Positions 14,383 to 28,500 of a DNA stretch of 64,000 nucleotides are shown in pieces. Position 1 is the stretch's first letter, and each line of letters opens with the position of its first letter. Under the pieces are notes generated by a model. The model had not been told where the DNA came from, ran no database searches, and saw only the letters and a program-made list of their open reading frames with translations. A program made the translations under genes and the position numbers. Origin of the DNA: Daphnia pulex (lineage: Eukaryota; Arthropoda; Branchiopoda; Diplostraca; Daphniidae); contig NC_060025.1 of NCBI RefSeq assembly GCF_021134715.1, positions 7,378,001 through 7,442,000 of the forward strand. The letters are read 5' to 3'.

Positions 14383-16473
14383 AATAAGGCTAGTATACCG
14401 AAATACCAAATCAGAACGAATTATAGAGCCGAGGGGCGGTTGGGTAAATTCAATGAACAGGTGATGTGTGTATATGTGTAGGTCATGGGGGGTAAATACT
14501 AGGAGTCGGGACAATGAGGATGGTTCGTAGTACAGTAGTAGTAGTATAGATCAATTTGTTCAATGACCCGGTGTAATCGCAATAAATGATGTTGGGGAAA
14601 TAGAAAAGGATAGGTAGGGGAGATGATGAGAAAATAATTCATTTTTTTTTTTTTTTCGTGTAGGGGTGATGTTACTGTTACCAAACGGGTGTAAAAATAT
14701 AATCAAACCACGTTATGATATATAAATTTGGGGGTCAAAACAGGGCTATAAAAGGTATAGATAATAAAGGGTAAATATGTAAGTCGATGGGGAAACCAAA
14801 GCCAATCAAAATAAAAAAAAAGAAGATGAGACAAGAGTGTTAATATGTATATATATGTATATATATATAAAAAGAAGTGGAGAGGGGATCAACTTGACAG
14901 ACTCAAAGCCATGGATAGAATATGATCAGCTGGAACTGATTTTTATTTTGTTTCTAATGATTTTTCAAAGTTCTTTTCTTTTTTTTTTTCGTATTGAAAT
15001 TAAATTTTTAAATGGAAAGAAATTTTATTTATTTTCTTTTGTTTTCATTGAAGTTTTTTTCGTCAATCAAAAATTTCACGCCCTGACGATATCTAATTAT
15101 TATCATAATTAAATTAATCCCTCCGATTTAGAATTCCGGAAAAAAATTAACGAAGTTTATAGAAGAGAGAGAGAGAGAATTAAAAAAATATGTCTTGACC
15201 GGAAATGAAATCAGGAAGAGGATTTGCGCGGGAATTTTTGGGTTATTGGGAAATGACATAGGTATGTAATCATAGGTAAAAATAAGGTCATAATTTCAGA
15301 GACTTTTTTTTTTTTTTTGCTGGAAAACACTTAATTTTCTTTTGGTGTTTCTTTTTAAATCTTTTTTTTTGTACCTGCGTCCACGTTCATTCTTCAGCGT
15401 GCCTCCGTATTTGGGTCTAGTGCCGATCAGGTCAATAATTTCAGGGATACAACTGGCAAAGATGGCCTATATATATACAGAGCAGGAACACAAGGAATAG
15501 CGTCCCATTGGTCAAATGACTTTTTTTTTGTTTTTAGCGATTAAGAAGAAAAAAAAACGGAACTGTTCACTTTTCCTTGCGTAATTTTTTTGTAAAATTT
15601 TTAAAATGATTCTCCCTTGAAAAATAATTTTTTGTAAACTTTCCAACAGAAAACATGATTTAGATATAACAATTTGATGTCTGATTTTTTAAAAGGCTAA
15701 TAGAAATATAACAAGATGAGCGATTGCTTGTTTCGTCGCTTATTTTTCTCTGAAAAATTAACGTTTTCAATTCTTTTTTTTTTGAACTTAATTATCATTA
15801 CTAATTTTTTGTTACTTTGATAAATGGCAATGGACACGTCATTTCCCTCCATGCTTTGTTTCTGCAACGCTACATCTCTTTCCGGACACTGAGTATATAA
15901 TAATAATTAAAAAAAAGGAACCAATCAGAATAAAAAAGAAAAGAAAAAATAAATAAATATTCGAGACGGAATCGATCGATCGATTTTTTTGGAGGGGAGG
16001 CCGTACACAATCACAGACAGACACACAGAGACAGACACACACACAAGACATGTATGTAAATATCTAAAATGTGTCTATATATATTGGCTGGTAGAGTAAG
16101 TATACTATATAACAAGAGAAGAAGTGAAGGAAAAGAGAAAAATATTATGTGTCACGTTTGGCCACTTTTGACTCGCATCTGTCACCTCGACCCCGGACGA
16201 CGTGCCGAATCTTTCAATCTCCTTCTTTTTCTTCCTTCTTATTTTTCTCCTTCAAGTTGATCTCTCCAAATAATATGTATTTTAAAAAAGACAACAGGGG
16301 TCCAACAAACTTGTTTCTACTGCCCCAACCCTCCAAGTAGGGGCGTGTCCCTCATCGATCGATTCCCGACTCTTAGATTTTTCATTTTTTTCTTTTTCTT
16401 TTTTACCCAATGACACACGAAAGACGACGACGACGACACAGAGAAAAGGAAATCAAAATATATAACAGTCGGT

Positions 16474-16513
<40 letters not shown>

Positions 16514-19500
16514 AAATAAATAGAATATAATATCAAGGTGGCAGTACGGTATTCAATTTTTTTTTTCTGGGGAGGGAGGTTTGCTTTTTATGTTTCGGGT
16601 GAAGACGAAAGCGAGCCGAAAAATAGAAAACTACGCAACTACATTTGATCTAATATTGTCAATAAGAAAAGAAGACCCACACGACCATAGGGTGGTGGGT
16701 ATTATCTAAAGGAGGGGAGACTATATAGACGACAGTCACACCCATTCTCCGTGTAGATTTGTTTATTCAAACGTACCCGCGCACACTGTTTGTCTTTTCT
16801 GATTCTGACTCAGTTGCTAAGGCGATTCACACGCACGAAGAATGGGTGAAGAGCGCCAAAGGAATGTCAAAAATCGATCAACGGTTGGTTACATCACTGT
16901 GTCTCGCTATGCACATATCGGCACAAACAAACCGAAAGAAAAACCAAAAATCCGATCCAATACAAAAATGAATAAAGGTGGGGGCTGGTTTCAATGTTTA
17001 GTTGTTTTTTTATCTACGAGAAAATCTGGGAGGGTCAACCAAAAAATGCAAAAGTGCAACGCCACCAATCATATTAGAAATTATGCAGCCGCTACGACAC
17101 GAGTTGTAATTCAATTTTTCTTTTTTTAAAAAATGATATAGGTATATCAACTCGTTTTTTTGATAATCAAAAATATAGAGGTGGTGTGTGGTGGTGGGAG
17201 GCGGGAATATTCAAAGGTTTGCTCGATGGAATGTTCTTTTTAATTGAGAGATTTATTTTTGTCAAAATATAGAATGTCACGTAATAAGAGAGAATTCGGA
17301 TTCTCCGATGAATGATAAAAAAGAGAGAGAGAGAGAGCGATAGAATAGTAAAGAAGAGATGAAAAGAGAGAGAGAGAGAGAAAGAGCCAACAGAAGATGG
17401 GAGTTGCAATACCTCTTTCCGTGTTCCACTCTATGTTCGCCCCCGTATTTGGTGCGATTGCCCACCAATTCAGTGATCTCAGGGATCCAGCTGGCAAAGA
17501 CCGCCTATATGGGTACAGAGAGTCCAACACACTTGGTTTTGTTTTTTTGGTTCACTAATCACAACGCCAATTAAATTTTCGGGTTTTTTTTTTTTTTTTT
17601 CAATTATTATTTGAGGGATGAGAGAATGAGAGTATGAAATTACTGTAAGATCTTTTGCCAAAAATATTTTTTTTTTGTTCAACATTGGTTTTTTGTTTTA
17701 TTTTGCTGGCGGGGTATGGACTTGTTTGATAGTATAGAACGTTTATTAGGTTACGAGTTCTATGTAATCATGTAATAATAAAGAACAGCCGTTAGTAAAA
17801 TAAAAACAAAACAATTTATGATTTACAAAAATAAACAAACAAATTTTGTGTTCTACATATTTCTTTTTTTCGGAGTGAGACGCTTTTTCTTTAGTTTTAA
17901 TTTCTTTCCAGAACGAATAGAATAACAGAAAATAATTCGGCTTTCAACTACTCTACGTCAAATACGTAGACTAATGATATATAACGATTAAATTAATACG
18001 ATTAAAGTATAGATTTTTTTAAAGTAGGTTTTTTTACTTTGAGTAACTGTGGGCTACTAAAATAGCTACTTTTGTATTTTTGAAAAAAAAAATTCAATAT
18101 TCACATCGTCCCTCCCCAAATTGAACTTCTCTCCCGATTTGTCCGGTGGTTTTTTTTTTATTGTATCATTATTTTTTTTTAAATCAGGGAAATGAATTTT
18201 GAAATAGGAAAAACAAAATCAATCCACCAAAGACAACGAGAGCAGCGGATTATAGCCAACTCGTCTCTTTCCGTGGTCCAGGTATCAGTTAATTGCATTT
18301 CTTTTCTTTTTTCTTTTCTTTTTTATTGAAAAAAAGGATGACGTCATTGTAATGAGAAAGAGGAAAGGATCAAATAAAAGAAAATAAAAAGGAGAGCGGG
18401 GGACAACTATCATACTGACCCAGGCCTCTAATAATGAGTTTAATGACTTTCCTCGGTCAACTAGCGGTTTTTCTACTTGACTATAAGGGTAATATTTATT
18501 TTTTTTTGTATTAAGCAAGAATAAATAATAATAATAATAATTTAAAAAAAAAGGAACGAAATTGCAATCATGATATCGATGTCGGGGTCACTGAGGGTCA
18601 CGAGGAACACGGAAAGAGTACGAGGCTCGTTGGGAAATGTATAAAATTAATTTATAATTTTTTTTCTTTAAAAGATTTCTTTTTTAATGAAATAAAATTC
18701 CTGGATTGGTTTTTAATGTTTGCTTGAAAAAAAAAACCCACGTTTTTTTTTTTTTAAATAAATCTAATCCGTAAAATAAAGAGAGAGAGAGAGAGAGCAG
18801 AGAGAATGAGAGAGAGAGAGATAGATAGAGAGATAGATAGAGAGATAGATAGAGAGATAGACAAAATCGATACCGAATCCAATGAAATAGAGATGATGAA
18901 TATTGGACTATTGTTCACGAGAAAAGGAGGAAAAAGAAAAAAATGTCCAAAAAAAATGAGACCAACTACCGAGCAAGACGACAATCACCGAGACCATAAT
19001 ATGTAATAATAATGTAATAAGGAAATAAGAATAAACACGAATGAATGTTTCGTTCCGTCGATTTCCAAAGGGCAATTTTCTTTTTTTTGTTTTATGTAGG
19101 ACCATGGACAAAGCATGGAGGGTGGAGAGTCTGACATATCTCTTAAAAGCGTGACAGGTTTGAACGCCGGCAGAATTCCCGCTTGGATTATTTTTAATTT
19201 GAATTTTTACAAAAGAGAAAAGGGGGGAAAAATAATCAAAATCCCAGTGACTTTTGTCTTCAGCTATTAATTAGCCTGGGGTGGGGGGAATTCTGTCGCG
19301 TTCACACAGCTGTTACGAATAGTTATTAAAAAATCATCATCGTCGTTCTTTTAAATTCCTAAAATCGCAAAACAAAAATCTCTTCGAGAGGTTGATATTG
19401 CGCAACTCTCTGTCAAACAACGAAGCGCACTCAAAACAATCGACATTTCTTGTTTCGTCAAAAAAATCTTTCTCCAAAAAAATTTCGAAATCAAAAGTTT

Positions 19501-22500
19501 GCAATTTTTAAATGTTAAAAAACAAAAAATCGTAATAATAAAAATAAATAAATCAAAACCAAAAACCGAAAAAATGGAAATTGAAAATGGTGGAACTTAC
19601 CAAGCCGACGAGTAGAAAGAAAACTAAAAACGTCCGACCTAGGATCGTTTCACAGTAGACATCGCCGTAACCGACCGTCGACATGGTCACGATCAAAAAG
19701 TAGACGCAGGTCCAGTAGGACAACCGGTGCGGATTGTTAAAGTCGAGCGGATCCCCGGAATTCTCCAGCTATACACAGCAATTCCCAATCGAATAAATAA
19801 ATGTTCGTATATCAATGCCGTCAAACATCACACACGATCCAGACAACACACGATATGCTGTCGATTATGACATATATAGTATACCAAATGGATGATTCCG
19901 GCGGCCGTCAACCAAACCGAAATGAAGATGGAGACCAGCTGGGCCAGGCGGATGGAACTGGATGTCTTGAGAATGTTAAGGTACTGCAGGATATCCGGCA
20001 CTGTCATCAGCCTCAAAGCACGAAGAAATCGAAGACCTATACACAGCCCAGCCCAGAGACAAAGTTCGTCATTTTGTCTTGTTTTTTAAATTGTTTCACG
20101 CATCGATCGAATTGAATTGAAGCGGATCTTACCGATCCATGTCCGGTCCAAGTAGATGGACACGAACGAGGGAGGTATCGTGAAGTAGTCGACGAAAGAG
20201 TACATCTCCAACATGAACCACAATTTATCGCTGGCGGCGATGAACTAATAATCGAGAACATTTTTTAAAATGAAAAATAACCATACAGCAGCCAGCCGCA
20301 TTTCAAATGGCGATGAATAACTTACTCTGATAAAAAAGTAGACCATAAAAAATATATTAAAGGCGAGGTCGATCTGCTGCGTCATGTTGCTCGACCACTC
20401 CTTGCATTGTTCGACACCCTCGCTGATGAACGGATATCAAAAAGAGACGCATAGATTATAATCAATCAACATCAGGCACCGGTTTGAATAAAGAAAAAAA
20501 AAATGGGAAAATACCTGGATGCATCGATGAAGTAAATGATGAGGGACGCGATGCTCAGTACAAACACGAGTACCACCTGGCCATCAAAGAAAAAAACAAA
20601 TGTCGTTCATTAGCGCGTGAAAATTGATTAACGTATAGACTTATTATCGTCTTTATTATTGGATTCGAATCGACTATATACTACATAGGGGACCACATCG
20701 TATTTCTATTTGTTCCCAATCGATGCTGTAATATCCCCAAGAGCTATATCTCATCGGGAGTGCATCATGTATTGTCTGTGATGCATAGATATATATTATT
20801 ATTCTCCCGTTATTATATTGTTGGAGGATCTATCTGTACATATAGTCCCCATAGTACTACACAGATCCCACGCACTCGACTGCTGCTGCATAGCATTTGG
20901 CAATGACAGATGCAATCATCCCAGCAATTGACATTTGACTCGGCTGCCGGCAGCATCAGAGAGATATATATGCTCTCTAGCTCTCTCTCTCCACCACAAC
21001 AGCTGTCATATACTATAGAGTTCAATTTCCAATTATTTGCGCTGTGCAAAAAGAATAGCATCAGCATATTATATTAAGAAAAGAGTCTTGCACAAATGCT
21101 GTCTGTTTCTCTCCCCTTCATCTCTCGTCTCTATAATAATATCTCTCTCCTCGATCGTGTTTGATTTGCTCTTGTTTGTTTTTTTGTTTGTTATTTTCTT
21201 GCGTCATGTTATGCGCGGCTTTTTTCAATTTCTTTGCTTGCTGTGTGTGAGACTCCGGGACTTATAGAGAGCTCAAAACAGAGCTAGACTCTTTCTGTTT
21301 TTTTGTTGTTTGGTTTGATTTTGTTTTTTTTATTTTTTGATATGGCATAGCAGCAATCGTCGATTGCTCTCCTATGGCGCAAACCAATAATAGACTTGGC
21401 GCTTTCCAGTCACGAGCTTATATAGACAGCGCCGCGTATAGTCCCGGATCCTCTTACACGCCAAGTTAACCACAACCTCAAGTGTATACTGCACACTGCT
21501 GCTCCTTTTTTCTCTCTCTCTATCTGTGCTGTGTGTCTATCTAGTATATAACTAGTAGGTATATATTCCAGCACACAGCAAACGGTGAGCCAAAGTGGGA
21601 TATTATTTTATTTGTCACAGCAGCAGGGGCAGCAGTTAACACACATCACACACTATCTATGCTGTAGTATACAGTTTGTATATGTATAAATATATACATG
21701 GCACTTTGCAAATGTTTGGCATTTACAGCTCGTGCTGCTGCTGTTGTTACAAGTCCGTGCCGAGTTTGTTATAATACTATACAACTTGGTGACGTAATAA
21801 TAATAACAGATGGCCATTTCTTCCTTCAATCTCAGGATCGGCTTTATTATAAGAAATGTTTGAAAAAAAAACTAAATTGAATGACATACATATACAATAG
21901 GCCTATATATACACTGTCTTCGCTTTTATTGCGTAGATTATATATGTATGTTTCCATCCTTTCTTCTTCTTTTTGTGTACGAGTTTTCTCTCTAGAGCAC
22001 AAAAGCCCCTTTTGAAGATGGGCGAGTGCAAAAGAGAACAGTAGTCGTCGTCACATAATAGCTCTATCCTTATTGCTGCCTGCCTGCTATATAGCGCCCG
22101 CGCTTGGCACTCACGGACACATAACTCAATAGTCTTGCACATTACGGACTTTTTCTTTGGCTCTCATCGGTTCCTCACATCAAAGGTTTCCCTCCCTTTC
22201 AGCTTTTAAACTGATGATGGCGTCACAGCTGTTGGCTGGCTGGCCCGGCACATATATAGTGTGTGTGTGTGTGTCCGGGATAGAGATGATATAGTCTCTA
22301 TATCATCTAATATACGGACACACAACGGGCAGAGTGCACAGCAGCAGCAGCACAAGAGTTGTGCACACAGGCAGGAGATATCTAGGAAAAGGCCAAGGGA
22401 AGATTGATGATTGTGATGAATTACAGCCCAAGCCAAAGATCGTTTGAACTCTCTCTATCTCTTCTCTCTCTATCCTATATATATACGACAGCACAGAAGG

Positions 22501-25500
22501 TAAAATATCTGTGTGTGTGTCTCCCTCTTCTCTTCTTCTTGTGCTCTGTGTACCTATAGTATAGTATATCCAAAGCTATATCGTAGGCTATCTTAGCTCT
22601 CTCGCTTGAGATTGTACAGAGCAGAGCTATATGGAAGAGAGTCTAGAGTTTCTGCTGACGTCGCGTCTTCTTTCTATTCCATCAACTGAGAGAGCGGAGG
22701 TCGGGTCGAGGCTCAGCCCAGCAGCAGCAGCAGCCACAGCACAGGGCCAATGCACTCGATCAATACCCCCAGCAGCGCCCCACAGCAGCAGCAAGCAGCT
22801 CGTCTCCGTTCCTCACTCTCTCTTTCCTGCGCTATATATTGAATGCATACGGCACGTATATAAACAGCCAGCACACACACACACATCCAGCAGTATATAG
22901 AGCTTTCTTATTCCTTTGCTGTGCTGCACTCCTTGGTCGAAACACCGTGACGGACAGGATCTTCTCTCTCTCTCTGGCTGCTGCTGTGCCCTAAATTTAT
23001 AAAACGGAAAGAAAAGGAGTCGTGTGTGCTGCTGTGCTGGGACTGTATAGTGCTATAGGCCTTGGTCTAGATATCATTTTTGCGCCAGGCTGATGCAGCA
23101 GCAATCGAGCGAATTCTCTCAGGAGGAGGAACAAGAGCGGAATGAGGAAAAAAGAAGAGCAGCAGCAGCGGCGGCAGAGCCGATTGTGTCGGTTCGGCTC
23201 GGTTGTATAGCAGTGAGGGACGAATGAGAGTCGGCGAACAATCGCTCCGTTCACATCTTATATAGAGGGGGGGGGAGCAGAGCAAGAGCCGTATACTACC
23301 GATGCTGCCACATGCAGCAGCAGCAGCAGTTGGCGTCATCCCTTTTCTTGGTATACATCAGTAGCACAGCGCACAACAATGCCACTGTGATTGAAAGCTC
23401 TCGATGGTGCAATCTTTTCCCTTGTTTTCTATAGCCCCTGTCGTTATATTCATGTTGTGTGCGCTGTGCGTATACATGTTATAATTAAAAAGGGGAAAAA
23501 GAAACTAATACACATCAGAAGATGCATGGATATATATAAGTTTGCAACGTTTTCGATCAACCTATTTTAAGATAGATTTTTTGGCCAAATATATTTAATC
23601 GCGACCTTTTAGAATACAGGATCTATTAGATAGAATAACCGTTTGATTTGTATCTTATAATATTTATAGCTGTATGCGGATCGATCATGATTGAAGTCCA
23701 AGATATCTATCAAAATGCAGCAGCAGCCGCAGCAGCACAGCTCTCTCTTCTATGTCGATATTATTCGACAGAAATGTTATTTTTTCCTGCTGATGTACAT
23801 AAAAGAGCAAAAGAATAACGCCGTTGGTTATATACATATACTATATCTAGAGAGATATACTATATATTTCTCGGTGCCAAAATGTCCGGCGTACTATGCT
23901 ACTATACTACTTTTTTTCCCCTGTCTCTCTCCTTATGTATTCCACATCATCTATGCACACACACACACACACACAGCGAAAAGGAGAGAATGTTGATAAT
24001 CCCCCAGCGATTATATTCGTTTTTATTATGGGCCAGAGTGACGTGAAATATGGCAAGGCCTTCGGCAGCAGTGCCATCGCACCCTTCATGTGGCTTCCCA
24101 TCTCTTTTTTGTTTGTTTTGTTTTTTCTTCCTTTCTTTCTTCAGGGGGGGTTTCTTGGGTTCTTTTGCATCTCCTCCCACAACGCATATAATAACCACTG
24201 CAGGCAGGGCAGCAGCAGCAAAACACACACACACACACACGAGTATATAGCTGGGCTGGGCTGGGCTGGCTGCTGCATTGCAAATCAAAGACGCAGCGGG
24301 AGCACTTAATGCTAACCACCCCACTTTTCCTCCGGCTGGAGAGGGCGTGGCACTTGTCTAATATGAGGGCAGTGAACAAACACACACACACACAAGAGAG
24401 AGAGAGTAGCTAGAAGAGTAGAGAAGAAGAGGAGAAAGTGAACAAAAAGGCTACTATATGCTGCTGCGCTCCTGTTTGCACGCCGACTTATATCATCCGC
24501 ATTTGGGATGAAACGTCTGAAAATTCAATTTCAAATCGTCCAACCGCCCAAGCCAAAAAAACCTATGCACAGACGATTCTATCTCTTATCTAGATCTATT
24601 ATACAGCATGTATATACCTATCAATGTAGAGAGAGAGATATCATCACGTTATATAACTATAAATGCAGTGAATAATGTATTATATTAGACAACAAGGGAT
24701 GATCCCTCCTTGTCTAAATCGACAGGCATATCAGCCCAATAATCATACCATATAGAATAGAAATAGTGTCTGCGAAAGTCTTCTTCTTCTTTCGTCCAAA
24801 TTGATGTATGAAAGCCCCTTTTGTGCGTGTGTCTCCGCCGATCTGTCTCTATACATAAAAGGCCAATGTGTGTGTGTGTGTATAAGATGATCGTCTCTTC
24901 TGTATACATATACATGTGGGTGTGTATTTAGATGTGGGGTTTGTCTGCGCGTTAGATAGTATATAAAACAGCAACACACAACTTTTTGGTGAAAAGAGTT
25001 TAGAAAAGCTCTTCTATGTACACAGCAGCAGCACACTTATTTGAGCGATGTATTTAGATTTGAATATCGTCCATACAGCGCAGCAGCAGCATGCACAAGG
25101 TCGGTGTGGCTGAGCGCTCTGGCCGCCGAGCGGCGCTCTAATACGTAAAAACGTATCGAGGAACATTTGTGAGCAGCGAAAAAAAAAAGGGGGGACTGCA
25201 ACACACAACTTTTGGAACGAAACTATTTCGAGATGAGCTGCATGTTTTTTTGGGGTTTGTCTATATATTCTTTCCTTTTTTTTCTTAGTTAATAATACAG
25301 CCGGAGAAATGGATGAAATGTCTGTTCTCTTTTGACAATTATAAATATTGTAACTTGTAGCCTACTATAAATATATATAGTCCGGCGGTCGTCTGTAATA
25401 TTATTTCTATATAATATCTAGACATTTCTTTTTCCCATTTTTCTTTTTTTTCTCTCTCTCTCCGCTCTCTGCTGCTGCCGATGATGACAAGGAGATTGTG

Positions 25501-28500
25501 AACGAAAAGGATCAGCGTGCACTGGAGTCAAAAATCAATGATAAGGCAACCGCAGTCTAGCACACACACACACACAGCAGCAATAGCCCACAGAAAGAGA
25601 AAGAAAAAGTTGAAAGAAGAAGAAGAAGGAGGAGCCGGAAGGAAAAAGGTTCGTGTGTATATAACGCAGCAGCTCGCGGATGTATCTCTCTCTCTTCTTC
25701 ACGACACACACACTTGGCATCAGGGACTGCGTTACCATGACGACCTATACACGCATTGATGTGTTATTCGGTTTCTTCTTCTTCTTTTACTTTTTTTTAT
25801 TCGCAGTTTCCTTATCTCATCGGCTTTGCCAGTCAGTCAGTCAGTCAACTCATTCTTCCGCTTCACGCGCCGCTATCGTCGTCGTCCCCTCAATTGATGC
25901 CGGTCGAACCCACCCCCCAGCAGCTCTCCAATCGAGACGGAAGCGCTCGCGGATGGCCCCTGTGTGTGTGTTGCGCAATGCCTGCTGCTGCTGTGCTCAC
26001 CCCCCGGCACTCACACCGCGCCGATATATAATAATGAAGGACGTATAGACGAAGGCCAAAGGTGAGCGCTAGCGACGCATATCAACAATGGCGACCTCTT
26101 GGCTTTCTCTCTCTATATATAAGAAAAGCTTTTGTCTCATCCATTTTCTCGCCGTGTAATCATCTTTTTGTTTTTTGCATGTGGGGTAGCAGTTTTTTGT
26201 TACCCAACTGATGATTTATAATAGACGCAAATTCCACAGATGCTATATGACGATGTTAATTCAATTAAAAAGTGTTGAATATAATATCTATGCGCGCGCG
26301 GCTATGTAGTATAGGCACAGTGGGCGCTGTTTTATTTCCAGCAGAACATTTTTCATTAGAGAGAAAAGGCTGCGGAAAATTGTAACCAGCTGCTGGAACG
26401 TGAGAAATGAGGAACACTGGCGAGCGCGAGAGTGGTGGGGGGCTAAGACACAGAGTTCTATTTTCATTCAGCTGCCGCTGCATGCTGCTGCTGGACTGGG
26501 CCGCCGCCGTGCTGCTGCTGCTGGGGAATCAACGCAGCAGTTGTGGGTCTCATTTCTTTCTGTTGCTTTTCCCCTTCCTTGATGCTTTTTCATCTGGCAA
26601 AAATGTGTGTTTCTCACAGCAGCAGAGAGATCACGTAATAAAATAACTATTTCAGAACAGCAAAGTGACAGATTGAAACCCCTTCTATAGTTCCAGATTG
26701 AAAGAATTCCGTGTCTGTACGTCTATAATCTACACACAAAATATATATAACGGCCGACTGCTATGGATATGTAGAGTTATTATAGTATATTTTATCTAAC
26801 GGAAAATGGTGCTGTGTGCTGTGTAGTACGTATAGTATAAATATTTCTAGACTGCGCTATACATCTATTGATTGGGTGATTTGAATGTCGTGTTAGAGTC
26901 GTTTGATATATAGCCACGCTTTTATATAAAAGCCAAAGTCAATGGCAGCTGTTGTGTGTATCTACACAACAACAAGGTCTCCCAAGTTTGTTCCATATAT
27001 TCTTATCCCTTTTTTGGGTTTTTCGGTTGTTTTATATTTTTATTTCGTATACGTATTTTATATTATACAGCATTTCTCGTTTCCCCCCCATCTATTGATC
27101 CACAGTTGATGATAGCCAAGGATTTCTTTTTTCTTTCTTATTCTTTTTTCTATAGCCCCGTCTGTTTCTTATAAAGCTCGTTCACATATATATGTAAGGA
27201 CATCTATATAGTCTCAACGATCGACAGAAATATTCAGCTCTATACCATAAAGTATCTATACGTGGCACACGTTGAACGTTGGCGTGTGCCAAGAGGACGA
27301 TCGACTGGCTGATGTATCCTACTCTTTCTCTATAGGCTGGACGGCCCACAGCACACTCGACCGATGACATGTCGAATATCTAGAGGAAGTAGGAGAGTCC
27401 TAGATATAGGATACATAGCAGCAGCAGCTCTTGGAGGACAGCAGCGGAGAGCGCTGCGCACAGACGGGCTGTATACTATATATGCGGTATTGATTGGTGC
27501 TGCATTTCATAACGGCCGGCCGCCTATACATCCCTGCTGCGCTGGCTCCTGCTGTCGACTACATCCAGCACACACGGCTTCTTCTTCGTTTTCCCCGCAG
27601 CACACCACACATATCAAAATTGTGCCCGAATATATATATACATATACTCCAATAGATGACTATATAGTCACAACTGGCTGGCCCACATGCCGTGCCGCAT
27701 GCCCGGCATCAAAGTAGTACTCTGGCCACCAGATTATAATAGACACAGACGAAGCCCTATATACCCCCCCAAGTCTCTTGGCTATATAACAGCAGCGGAA
27801 AGAGTCTTAACAAATGCTTACATCACTTCCTGCCAAGACATCAGCACGACCGCGTCAAATGTATATAGACTTATGGCGAACCCCCCCAACCTCGCCGAAA
27901 AGACTTGATCAACATATAATCTCTTGTGTGTGCTGTTTTTATTTTTTTGATTATTTCTTGATCCGCCCAAGGCATCAGTTGTCTTGGCGACCGCGTGTAT
28001 TTAGTGTATATGTATAGCTATATAGAGAGACGGCATTGACCTATAGCTTTCTATTTCTTTTGATTATTATTACATGTTCGTCGTGTAGGCAGCAGTAGTA
28101 TATGGACTGTGCTGTGGCCGGCAGCCAGCCAGCCCAGCACATCACTTGTACTACTATTATACACTCCGCCTCTTTTTTGTTTTCCTGCTGCGCGTAGCCC
28201 GGCAAAATGTTGCACAAGATTCCGCGCGTGCTGCGCGTCGTTTTTCCAACGGTATAGGATATAATATAACAGACGCGGCAGCAGTGCTGGCAGCAGCGGT
28301 GTGTGCTGCTGCTGGAGATGCGCTGGCGGGGCTGGGCGCGCGCGGATCAATCGATGTCGCGCTTGCGGCCCACAGACGCGACCGCTTTTCTCTCTCTTTG
28401 GCGCTGGCCTATGCTGGCCGTTGGGCTCTCTCTGTGTGTGTGTGTGTCTCATACATACATAGCGCCGGGTCGAAATAATATACATAAAATTGACAGCAAT

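Noticed and set aside
25094..25140. tRNA-like A-box (GTGTGGCTGAGCG)
   Set aside because: No B-box or complementary acceptor arm at the right distance. Likely chance in a GC-rich patch.
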